Position numbers and translations under genes: made by a program. Below the pieces are notes generated by a model, which made no database searches, had not been told where the DNA came from, and saw only the letters and a list, made by a program, of their open reading frames with translations. Positions 1 to 5,051 of a stretch of 5,051 nucleotides of DNA are shown piece by piece (the first letter of the stretch is position 1; every line of letters begins with the position of its first letter). The stretch is taken from contig JAFCZY010000396.1 in the NCBI GenBank assembly GCA_019314105.1, positions 1-5,051 on the forward strand. Reading direction: 5' to 3'. This stretch comes from Deltaproteobacteria bacterium. GTDB taxonomy: Bacteria > Desulfobacterota > Desulfobacteria > Desulfobacterales > Desulfobacteraceae.

Positions 1-1
1 C

Positions 2-160
2 CTTAACAGGCTCAAGGCCTTAATTTTAAAATCAATGGTCAAGCAAAAGAAAAGGAGACCAACCCGGCCTTCCGGAAGTGCAAAGAAAAAACGGTTGGAC
101 AAAAAAACAAGACATGGCAAACTTAAGCAATTGAGACAAAAGGTGATAAAGGATGATTAA
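2..160 (+). CDS. arfB: ArfB/YaeJ-type alternative ribosome-rescue factor, C-terminal fragment (5' end outside window)
   Basis: Seen: an open frame enters from the left edge and ends at TAA 158-160, giving 52 residues that are extremely rich in Lys and Arg. It contains the motif RRPTRPSGSAKKKRLDKK, followed by a basic helix (KLKQLRQK) before the stop. Known: ArfB (YaeJ, mitochondrial ICT1) is a small peptidyl-tRNA hydrolase with an RF-1-like GGQ domain. It frees ribosomes stalled on non-stop mRNA by placing a basic C-terminal tail in the mRNA entry channel, and the R-(R/K)-P-T-(R/K)-P-S tail motif is characteristic of it. The catalytic GGQ domain would lie upstream of the window and cannot be checked. 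No start codon is given because the gene is truncated by the edge. The stop lies 49 bp before the next gene with no hairpin terminator between them, so co-transcription with the oxidoreductase is possible. The family call rests only on the tail motif, so another RF-1-domain protein remains possible. Confidence 0.82.
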   Translation, partial: LNRLKALILKSMVKQKKRRPTRPSGSAKKKRLDKKTRHGKLKQLRQKVIKDD

Positions 161-209
161 AGGGCGTCGGACAGCCTTGAAAATTTTGATAAAATAATTA
201 GGAGAACTC

Positions 210-1547
210 ATGAAAGACAGAAATATGAAACAAGGTCTTTGGGCGGCCACGGCACCTTCCAAACCCCGGTTGACTTCCCTGCAGGGAGATCAAAGAACTG
301 ACATTGCCATCATTGGGGGAGGATATACTGGCCTTTCCGCTGCCCTGCATCTTGCAAAAATGGGTAAAGAAAGCGTTGTTCTTGAGGCGGAAGATATTGG
401 GTATGGCGGAGCAGGACGTAATGTGGGGCTTGTTAATGCAGGGCTCTGGCTCATGCCCGAAGAGTTGCTTAGGCTTGCCGGCCCTGAATATGGAGAAAAA
501 CTCATCGATGTCCTGGGGGATTCTCCTGATCTTGTGTTTGAACTGATTAAAGACCATGGGATTGAATGTGAAGCCCTTCGCAATGGAACCCTTCATTGTG
601 CAGATTCCAAAAAAGGTTATAAAGCGCTTCAGCAGCGGGAAGCTCAGTGGTTGAAACGTGGGGCGCCCGTGCGGCTTCTTGAGCGGGATGAGGCGGCTTC
701 CAAGACCGGCAGTACTTCTTTTTATGGGGCATTGCTGGATAAGCGTGCCGGAACCATTCAGCCGCTGGCGTATGCTTATGGGCTTGCCAATGCAGCATTA
801 AAAGCCGGGGCGCAATTGTATAACCAATCCCCTGTGGTCGGATTTGAAAAGACCAGGGATGGGTGGAAATTAGACACCCCGACAGGAACGTTGACTGCAA
901 AGTCGGTTATCATTGCGGTTCATGCCTACCCGAGCCACGCATTTAAATCAAATAAAAAATCAATGGTTCAAATGAGCTTTTTCCAGTTTGCCACGCCGCC
1001 GCTTTCAAAAGATGTTCTGGAAACTGTATTGCCTGGGCGCCAGGGTGCTTGGGATACCAATTTGATTCTGTCTTCTTATCGTCTGGATGCTGCCGGACGA
1101 CTCATTGTGGGCAGTGTGGGGACGGTGGAAGGCTTTGCCTGTGATCTGCATGAAAACTGGGTCAAAAGAACGATTGCAAAAACATTTCCCCAGGTTGGAG
1201 ACACACAGCTTGACTATGGGTGGCATGGGAGGTTTGCCATGAATACTAACCATATTCCAAGATTCCATGTGCTGGATAAAAACATGGCAATGGTCACAAG
1301 TTATAATGGCCGGGGTATTGGTCCCGGGACCGTGTTTGGAAAACTTTTGGCCGACTATATTACAGGAGGCTCCCCGGAAGATATCCCGTTGCCGGTTTCA
1401 AAAATTGAACCGATATGGTCCCGCAATCTTTGGGGACTCTTTTATGAAACCGGGGCAAGAGTGATCATTTTATCCAGCGGAGGATTTAAAACCCCCCATT
1501 TTACAAGTTTTTTACAACTTCTTTACTCCTTTATGACACATCTCTGA
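210..1547 (+). CDS. FAD-dependent amine/amino-acid oxidoreductase (DAO family, PuuB-like), probable 3' frameshift
   Basis: Seen: 445 codons starting at ATG 210, with an AGGAG ribosome site at 200-204 (5-nt spacing). An N-terminal LWAATAP motif is followed by a Rossmann dinucleotide fold, DIAIIGGGYTGLSAALHLA at residues 31-49. The acidic residue Glu59 (VVLEAE) probably contacts the FAD ribose, and GGAGRN follows at 66-71. Near the C-terminus YNGRGIGPGTVFGKLLADY is the second FAD-contacting motif. Known: the DAO fold (PF01266) includes gamma-glutamylputrescine oxidase, glycine oxidase and D-amino-acid dehydrogenases, which oxidise an amine to an imine using FAD; the W-x-ATA plus GGG-[YF]-TGLSAALHL start resembles PuuB. 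Inferred: a soluble cytoplasmic amine or amino-acid oxidase of unknown substrate. Odd: after FYETGARV (to residue 418) the frame continues as unfamiliar sequence, whereas one extra base near 1463 would read YHFIQRRI and stop at 1487-1489, giving about 426 residues and a more family-like end. Substrate unassigned; fold call secure. Confidence 0.88.
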   Translation: MKDRNMKQGLWAATAPSKPRLTSLQGDQRTDIAIIGGGYTGLSAALHLAKMGKESVVLEAEDIGYGGAGRNVGLVNAGLWLMPEELLRLAGPEYGEKLIDVLGDSPDLVFELIKDHGIECEALRNGTLHCADSKKGYKALQQREAQWLKRGAPVRLLERDEAASKTGSTSFYGALLDKRAGTIQPLAYAYGLANAALKAGAQLYNQSPVVGFEKTRDGWKLDTPTGTLTAKSVIIAVHAYPSHAFKSNKKSMVQMSFFQFATPPLSKDVLETVLPGRQGAWDTNLILSSYRLDAAGRLIVGSVGTVEGFACDLHENWVKRTIAKTFPQVGDTQLDYGWHGRFAMNTNHIPRFHVLDKNMAMVTSYNGRGIGPGTVFGKLLADYITGGSPEDIPLPVSKIEPIWSRNLWGLFYETGARVIILSSGGFKTPHFTSFLQLLYSFMTHL

Positions 1548-1563
1548 ATCGTGCCCTGTATAG

Positions 1564-1594
1564 TTGAACCGGATGTAAGACAGATTTTTATATT
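1564..1594 (+). promoter_or_regulatory. Possible sigma70-type promoter upstream of the VWA gene
   Basis: The 95-bp gap between the oxidoreductase stop and the VWA start is AT-rich and contains TTGAAC at 1564-1569 and TATATT at 1589-1594. The 19-bp spacing is longer than ideal; a TTTATA at 1587-1592 would give 17 bp. No clear terminator hairpin was seen in the gap. This is a weak match of a kind that AT-rich DNA often produces, offered as the only promoter candidate for the VWA-kinase-regulator unit. Confidence 0.25.
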
Positions 1595-1642
1595 GCGGTT
1601 TAAACAAAAATTGATTAACTCAACAGGTAAAGGAGAAAGACC

Positions 1643-2821
1643 ATGACACATTCAAAACGATATCAACACCGAACAATCATTTCATTTTTTACAGTATTGA
1701 TCGTTTTTATTTTAATGGCAGGGGGTGTCCAGGCAGGAATTGAACCTTCCAAAGTTATCTGCAGGGTGGAGACGGACAGGGCGATTCTACCGGCAGGAGA
1801 TTCCCAGAATGTGGTGCTTAAGATCACCCTTGATGCACCGCCATCTCCAGCTCATATTAAAAGGCCCCTGGTCAATCTTGCTCTGGTTCTGGATCAGTCC
1901 GGCTCCATGAGCGGCACCAAGATTCAACAGGCAAAGGCGGCTGCCATTGAGGCTGCCATTGAGGCATTAACCCGGCTTGGTTTGCAGGATATTTTTTCTG
2001 TAGTGGTCTATGATACCAATGTCCATACCATTGTTCCCGCTCAAAGAGCCGGGAACATTCAAAGTATTATTAATACCATTCAACAGATTCGCGCCGGGGG
2101 CAGTACAGCTCTTTTCGGCGGTGTCAGTCAGGGGGCTTCCGAGATCAGGAAAAAGCTTGAAAGTGATTATGTACACCGAATTATTCTTCTGTCTGACGGC
2201 CTGGCCAATGTCGGACCCAGGATGCCGGAAGATCTTGGGCGGCTTGGTGCCGCTTTGATTAAAGAAAATATTTCTGTCACAACCGTGGGAGTGGGGACCG
2301 ATTATAATGAAGATCTCATGACAAGACTTGCCCAGAAAAGTGACGGCAATACATATTTTGTTGAATCCGGGTTTGATCTTCCCAGAATTTTTGCAGCAGA
2401 ACTGGGGGATGTATTAAATGTAGTGGCGAAAAAAGTAAAAGTGACCATAACGCTGTCCGACAATGTGGAAGCGATTAATATTATCGGAAGAGAAGGCAGG
2501 ATACGCGAAAACCAGATAGAATTTTATATGAACCAGCTTTATGGGGATCAGGAGAAGTATGCCCTGGTTGAAGTCAATATTCCAAAATCAACATCCGGAT
2601 CAAGAATCAAGATTGCTCAGGTTGACGTAACGTATGAAAATCCGTTCAGCCGAAAACCGGAAAAATCAACCGGGATCTCATATGCCTCCTTCAGCAGTGA
2701 TTCTGGAAAGGTTGCCAGATCAACCAACATTGAAGTGATCAGAGAATATCAATTAAATCTGAATGCCCTGGCCCAGGAAAAAGCCATTGAGCTGTCTGAT
2801 CAGGGAAAGAAAAAAGAGTGA
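1643..2821 (+). CDS. Exported von Willebrand factor A domain protein, truncated by a 31-bp duplication
   Basis: Seen: 392 codons with a strong AAAGGAG ribosome site at 1629-1635, 7 nt before ATG 1643. Residues 1-31 form a Sec signal peptide: basic start, hydrophobic core from about 12 to 26, and likely cleavage after Val-Gln-Ala31. There is no lipobox cysteine. A VWA domain follows at about 77-255 with a complete MIDAS metal site: Asp84-x-Ser86-x-Ser88 (LDQSGSM), Thr155 in GGSTALFGG, and Asp185 in LLSDGLAN. A beta-rich region follows (about 260-355). Known: MIDAS VWA domains bind a divalent cation and mediate protein-protein contacts. Inferred: a periplasmic or surface adaptor, perhaps a partner of the kinase encoded downstream. 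Odd: the gene stops at TGA 2819-2821, created at the junction of a perfect 31-bp tandem repeat. With one repeat unit the frame would run on to 3047 and give a 457-residue protein. A 12-bp in-frame duplication also lies inside the VWA domain (residues 100-107). Domain call secure; biological partner unknown. Confidence 0.9.
   Translation: MTHSKRYQHRTIISFFTVLIVFILMAGGVQAGIEPSKVICRVETDRAILPAGDSQNVVLKITLDAPPSPAHIKRPLVNLALVLDQSGSMSGTKIQQAKAAAIEAAIEALTRLGLQDIFSVVVYDTNVHTIVPAQRAGNIQSIINTIQQIRAGGSTALFGGVSQGASEIRKKLESDYVHRIILLSDGLANVGPRMPEDLGRLGAALIKENISVTTVGVGTDYNEDLMTRLAQKSDGNTYFVESGFDLPRIFAAELGDVLNVVAKKVKVTITLSDNVEAINIIGREGRIRENQIEFYMNQLYGDQEKYALVEVNIPKSTSGSRIKIAQVDVTYENPFSRKPEKSTGISYASFSSDSGKVARSTNIEVIREYQLNLNALAQEKAIELSDQGKKKE
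1940..1963 (+). repeat. Perfect 12-bp in-frame tandem duplication inside the VWA domain
   Basis: The unit GCTGCCATTGAG occurs twice without a mismatch (1940-1951 and 1952-1963) and encodes AAIEAAIE in the first helix after the MIDAS motif. Without one unit this stretch would read AKAAAIEALTRLGLQD, which matches the length I recall for the usual VWA pattern between the MIDAS helix and the next strand. It therefore looks like a 4-residue, roughly one-helical-turn insertion. The repeat itself is seen directly; the comparison with the family is from memory. Confidence 0.8.
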
Positions 2822-2849
2822 GCTGTCTGATCAGGGAAAGAAAAAAGAG
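2788..2849 (+). repeat. Perfect 31-bp tandem duplication that truncates the VWA gene
   Basis: The 31-bp unit at 2788-2818 is repeated without a mismatch at 2819-2849. It begins TGAGCTGTCTG and ends with an A6 tract followed by GAG. The first copy is read as ELSDQGKKKE in the VWA frame. Because 31 is not a multiple of three, and because the unit begins with TGA, the VWA frame meets a stop at the first three bases of copy two. The same peptide ELSDQGKKKE then reappears in the +1 frame, followed by the missing C-terminal region. Any array of two or more units would stop at the same place, so only loss to a single unit or a frameshift restores the full protein. Confidence 0.95.
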
Positions 2850-3047
2850 GCCGTGCAAGAGCTTAAACAGTCTGCCGCCCGGTTGAAACAAGTCGGTTCC
2901 CAGTATAATGACAAAGAATTATTAAAAGAAGCCGATGAGCTGGAAGTTCAGGCTGATACAATTGAGGATCGGGGCATGAGCCCCAAAAGCCGTAAAGTGT
3001 TGAGAACCGAATCTTTTCAGATGAAAAATCAACAGCTTTCACAATAG
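2822..3047 (+). pseudogene. Detached C-terminal region of the VWA protein (+1 frame)
   Basis: Seen: from the second 31-bp copy onward the frame one base ahead of the VWA frame stays open to TAG 3045-3047. It reads ELSDQGKKKE and then about 65 residues of charged, helix-prone sequence (AVQELKQSAARLKQ, then KELLKEADELEVQADTIED), ending in a basic and Gln-rich tail. Known: many VWA proteins of this type end in a helical segment starting with an A-x-E-L-x-x-QG-K-x-x-E-A-style helix, so this piece completes the upstream gene. The frame is open back to an ATG at 2763, but that start has no ribosome site and reads the first repeat unit out of frame, so I do not regard it as the native start. No good re-initiation codon lies just after TGA 2819; a GTG at 2853 has only a poorly spaced purine stretch before it. 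It is probably untranslated unless frameshifting occurs. It ends 25 bp before the kinase gene. Confidence 0.8.
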
Positions 3048-3072
3048 GCAAAAAACTGGTATGGCTTAAGGT

Positions 3073-4749
3073 ATGACAAGCAAACGATCCATCATTATCT
3101 TCTGGGCACTATTTTTAGTGCCCACCCTTATTATAAGTGGTATTGCCTTCCGGCTGCTGTCCCACGAGCAGGAACGGATTAACCGGGCAGCCATACAGGC
3201 GTTGTCTGAAAGGGCAAAAACTATTTCTGAAACCATTCACATTACGGTTGAAGCGGTTCAGGAAAATCTTACGCAGTCATTACTTGATATTGATCAGGAT
3301 AACTTGCAGAAAACCCTTTTGGTATGGGAAGAGACAAATCCTCTGGTGCGCAATGTTTTTATTTATCAAAAGGACCGGGAACTTGAATATCCGGTCAGGG
3401 GAATGGAATCCACCCTTGAGGAAAGACGGTTTATCACCCGGTATGATTCGCTGTTTTCAGGGAGAATGAAGTTTGATTTTAATGAAGACCTTTCAAAGGA
3501 TGAGTCAAAGACAAAAGGGGTAACAGAATCATCCCGTCAAAAGCTTGTTGCCCTGTCAAGGGTTGTACAAAAAGCGCCTGTTTCAGATCAACAGGCGCTT
3601 TTTCCCGCAGAATCGGAACAATCATTTATAGAAAAATCAGGTTGGATCCCCTGGTTCAGTGAGAACCGGCTGCACATTTTAGGCTGGGTGCAAAAAATCG
3701 GAAATGGACCGGTATATGGGATTGAACTGGAATTGATGGCTTTGTTGTCAAGACTGGTGGTTGATTTTCCAGAATTGCCGGAAAAAAAAGTCGCCTTATT
3801 GTTAATGGATGGAAACGGCTATTTTATGCATCAGTCCGGGAAAATGACGGTCGATCCCAAAGAAAGGCCTAGAGCAGTCATTTCCATATCAAACCTGCTG
3901 CCCCACTGGCAGATTGGCGTCTTTGTCGATAAGAAAGGGTTTGGATCAACCCGTGGTTTTTTATATGTCTCTGTAATTTTACTGGGTGTTTTTATCATTG
4001 CCATTGTATCGGGTGGTGTCTTGTTGACCCGCATGACCCTTCAAAATATGAAAGATGCCAGGCAGAAAACGTCATTTGTTTCTTCGGTATCCCATGAACT
4101 AAAAACACCATTGACCAGTATCCGAATGTATGCAGAACTGTTGTTGTCCAAAAGAATTAAAGATGCGAATAAAATACAAACCTATCTTTCTGTCATTGTC
4201 AGTGAAAGTGAGCGTTTGACAAGACTGATTAATAATGTGCTTGCTTTTGGAAAACTGGAACAGGGCAAGAAGACATATCATTTAACGATCTTTGAAATGG
4301 ACCGGTTATTAGATCAGATGATCCAGTCTCACAGCATCAGAATAGAGAATCAGGGCATTGAAATCATATTACAGATTGAAGAAGGGAATTATAAGGTAAA
4401 AACAGACCGGGATGCCATAGAGCAGGTGATTCTGAATCTCGTGGACAATGCTCTAAAGTATGCCGACAAAGGAAAGTTTATCAAATTTGTTCTGGAAAAG
4501 GACAAGTCTTTTATCCTGTTAAAAATTTGTGATGATGGGCCGGGCATCCCCAAAGCACAGCAAGAGATGATTTTTGAAAAATTTCACAGGGTGGATAATT
4601 CTTTAACCACAAAACAGCCGGGCTCGGGTTTGGGATTGAGTATCGCAAGGCAGATTTTAAGAGATCTTGAAGGCGATCTGTTTTTTGAGCCCATGCCTGG
4701 AAGCGGCAGCTGTTTTACAGCAAGGATAAAACATCATGAGTCAGATTAA
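3073..4749 (+). CDS. Membrane sensor histidine kinase with periplasmic sensor region
   Basis: Seen: 558 codons. ATG 3073 is the first possible start, because TAA at 3067-3069 closes the frame just upstream; the ribosome site is weak, with only an AAGG one base away. Membrane segment 1 spans about 6-27 and segment 2 about 296-318, enclosing a ~265-residue extracytoplasmic region that I cannot assign to a named sensor domain. No HAMP linker is evident. The DHp helix carries SHELKTPL with phosphoacceptor His341. The ATP-binding domain (about 437-555) has the N box NLVDNALKY (Asn455, Asn459), the G1 box DDGPGIP (487-493) and the G2 box GSGLGLSIA (517-525). All catalytic motifs are intact. Known: such kinases autophosphorylate on His and pass the phosphate to a receiver Asp. 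Neighbours: 25 bp after the end of the VWA region, and its last 14 bases overlap the regulator start at 4736, indicating translational coupling. Odd: a perfect 14-bp terminator-like inverted repeat at 3569-3603 lies in the sensor coding region, and the 3' end is part of a 211-bp tandem duplication. Confidence 0.95.
   Translation: MTSKRSIIIFWALFLVPTLIISGIAFRLLSHEQERINRAAIQALSERAKTISETIHITVEAVQENLTQSLLDIDQDNLQKTLLVWEETNPLVRNVFIYQKDRELEYPVRGMESTLEERRFITRYDSLFSGRMKFDFNEDLSKDESKTKGVTESSRQKLVALSRVVQKAPVSDQQALFPAESEQSFIEKSGWIPWFSENRLHILGWVQKIGNGPVYGIELELMALLSRLVVDFPELPEKKVALLLMDGNGYFMHQSGKMTVDPKERPRAVISISNLLPHWQIGVFVDKKGFGSTRGFLYVSVILLGVFIIAIVSGGVLLTRMTLQNMKDARQKTSFVSSVSHELKTPLTSIRMYAELLLSKRIKDANKIQTYLSVIVSESERLTRLINNVLAFGKLEQGKKTYHLTIFEMDRLLDQMIQSHSIRIENQGIEIILQIEEGNYKVKTDRDAIEQVILNLVDNALKYADKGKFIKFVLEKDKSFILLKICDDGPGIPKAQQEMIFEKFHRVDNSLTTKQPGSGLGLSIARQILRDLEGDLFFEPMPGSGSCFTARIKHHESD
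3103..3124 (+). other. Perfect 9-bp hairpin with TTTT loop at the start of the kinase gene
   Basis: The arms TGGGCACTA (3103-3111) and TAGTGCCCA (3116-3124) are exact reverse complements around a four-base TTTT loop. It begins 31 bases into the kinase gene and encodes part of the first membrane segment. No T-run follows, so it is not an intrinsic terminator. It could slow early elongation or affect mRNA stability; it could also be chance. Confidence 0.6.
3569..3603 (+). terminator. Terminator-like perfect 14-bp inverted repeat inside the kinase gene
   Basis: The left arm AAAAAGCGCCTGTT (3569-3582) and right arm AACAGGCGCTTTTT (3590-3603) are exact reverse complements around a 7-base loop, TCAGATC. 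The GC-rich core is followed by T5 on the + strand and preceded by A5, the form of a bidirectional intrinsic terminator. It lies within the sensor region and is translated as QKAPVSDQQALF (residues 166-177) without breaking the frame. The structure is seen directly; that it terminates or attenuates transcription is inferred. It could lower kinase and regulator expression relative to the upstream VWA gene. Confidence 0.6.
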
Positions 4750-4960
4750 AATTCTTGTGGCAGAAGATGATATGAACATCAGAATGGGGCTTGTGGATAC
4801 CCTTGAAAGCGAAGATTATCGGGTAGTTGAAGCCAAAGACGGCAGGCAGGCATTGGAATTGTTTAAAACCGATTCTTTTGATCTGGTTCTCCTCGATATC
4901 ATGATGCCGGGAAGCGGCAGTTGTTTTACAGCAAGGATAAAACATCATGAGTCAGATTAA
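4736..4960 (+). CDS. Truncated response-regulator receiver fused to the kinase tail (74 aa)
   Basis: Seen: ATG 4736 lies in the last 14 bases of the kinase gene, with AAGGA at 4722-4726 as ribosome site. The frame encodes the first half of a CheY-like receiver: KILVAEDD with acidic pocket Asp11-Asp12, then LVLLDIMMPG with phosphoacceptor Asp54. After Pro58-Gly59 the sequence switches to SGSCFTARIKHHESD, which is the kinase C-terminus, and stops at TAA 4958-4960. Known: a working receiver is about 120 residues and needs a beta4 Thr/Ser and a beta5 Lys, both absent here, as is any output domain. Inferred: it is not a competent regulator as it stands. It is either a broken duplicate or an assembly chimera; a small phosphate-trapping peptide is a remote alternative. 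The stop overlaps the start of the next regulator copy by 14 bases, so translation could couple onward. Confidence 0.85.
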   Translation: MSQIKILVAEDDMNIRMGLVDTLESEDYRVVEAKDGRQALELFKTDSFDLVLLDIMMPGSGSCFTARIKHHESD

Positions 4961-5051
4961 AATTCTTGTGGCAGAAGATGATATGAACATCAGGTTAGGG
5001 CTTGTGGATACTCTTGAAAGCGAAGATTATCGGGTAGCTGAAGCCAAAGAT
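4947..5051 (+). CDS. Response regulator, N-terminal part of second copy (3' end outside window)
   Basis: Seen: ATG 4947 overlaps the end of the truncated copy, with AAGGA at 4933-4937. The 35 visible codons repeat the receiver start, KILVAEDDMNIR, including acidic residues Asp11-Asp12. They differ from the first copy at Leu17 (Met) and Ala31 (Val). The phosphoacceptor region, the rest of the receiver and any output domain are beyond the window. Inferred: this is likely the intact partner of the upstream kinase, but the sequence cannot show whether it runs to full length or is another truncated repeat unit. Confidence 0.85.
   Translation, partial: MSQIKILVAEDDMNIRLGLVDTLESEDYRVAEAKD

Larger units (their letters stand above)
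4693..5051 (+). repeat. Diverged 211-bp tandem duplication across the kinase-regulator junction
   Basis: Sequence from 4693 recurs from 4904 with a constant 211-bp offset and is still matching when the window ends. Over the 148 visible aligned bases there are 8 differences (about 95% identity). The unit holds the end of the kinase gene, the overlapping regulator ribosome site and start, and the regulator up to codon 58-59. The junction lies at a shared ATGCC[T/G]GGAA that codes Met-Pro-Gly in both the kinase tail (PMPGSGS) and the receiver (IMMPG), which suggests a microhomology-mediated event. Of the 7 differences outside the junction base, 4 are silent, 2 together change Met17 to Leu, and 1 changes Val31 to Ala. 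Because 211 is 3n+1, each unit re-creates the same 14-bp stop/start overlap. Further copies beyond 5051 cannot be excluded. Confidence 0.93.

Noticed and set aside
161..209. Promoter directly upstream of the oxidoreductase, based on TTGAAA at 177-182 and TAAAAT at 190-195.
   Set aside because: The spacing is only 7 bp, far too short for a sigma70 promoter.
198..596. Minus-strand open frames overlapping the oxidoreductase and other genes.
   Set aside because: They are shadows of well-supported + strand genes, lack recognisable domains and have no ribosome sites of note.
1490..1547. AAGTT/AACTT inverted repeat (about 1505-1520) considered as the oxidoreductase terminator after the restored stop.
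   Set aside because: The 5-bp AT-rich stem has no GC core and no clean T-run.
2033..2056. Near-perfect inverted repeat with arms GTTCCCG and CGGGAAC inside the VWA gene.
   Set aside because: It has no T-run, lies in well-conserved VWA coding sequence, and its length is within what coding sequence can produce by chance.
2971..2984. GGGGC-ATGA-GCCCC short hairpin near the end of the detached VWA tail, considered as a terminator before the kinase gene.
   Set aside because: The stem is only 5 bp and is followed by A residues instead of T residues, so it does not fit an intrinsic terminator.
2763..3047. A separate 94-residue gene starting at ATG 2763.
   Set aside because: It has no ribosome site, it reads the first repeat unit out of frame, and its meaningful part is simply the displaced C-terminus of the VWA protein.

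Overview
The window reads as bacterial chromosome of moderate GC content. Gene style and family flavour suggest a Desulfobacterota (Desulfobacteraceae-like) organism. That is an inference from protein character only, because no taxonomic marker gene is present. All recognisable genes lie on the + strand.

Layout. (1) Positions 2-160 hold the basic C-terminal tail of an ArfB/YaeJ-type ribosome-rescue hydrolase, cut by the window edge. (2) Positions 210-1547 hold a PuuB/DAO-like FAD-dependent amine or amino-acid oxidoreductase. Its last ~27 codons look frameshifted: a one-base change near 1463 would give a family-like ending and a stop at 1487-1489. (3) An AT-rich gap of 95 bp (1548-1642) may carry a promoter. 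(4) Positions 1643-2821 hold an exported von Willebrand factor A (VWA) protein. It is cut short by a perfect 31-bp tandem duplication that places TGA exactly at the duplication junction; its detached C-terminal helix region continues to 3047 in another frame. (5) Positions 3073-4749 hold a membrane sensor histidine kinase that overlaps (6) a response-regulator gene starting at 4736. (7) A 211-bp tandem duplication spans the end of the kinase gene and the start of the regulator gene. The first regulator copy is therefore a 74-aa chimera (receiver up to the phosphoacceptor Asp, then the kinase tail), and a second regulator start follows at 4947 and runs off the window.

Functionally, the VWA protein, kinase and regulator look like one envelope-sensing unit: a secreted metal-binding VWA protein, an inner-membrane kinase with a ~265-residue extracytoplasmic sensor, and a coupled receiver. 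The oxidoreductase may be a separate metabolic gene.

The most striking aspect is the pattern of lesions. There are three tandem duplications of rising size (12, 31 and 211 bp), two of which alter or break a reading frame, plus one apparent single-base frameshift, all within 3.6 kb. A perfect 14-bp terminator-like inverted repeat also sits inside the kinase gene. Whether these are real biology (gene decay, slippage-driven switching, microhomology duplication) or consensus/assembly problems cannot be settled from the sequence alone.
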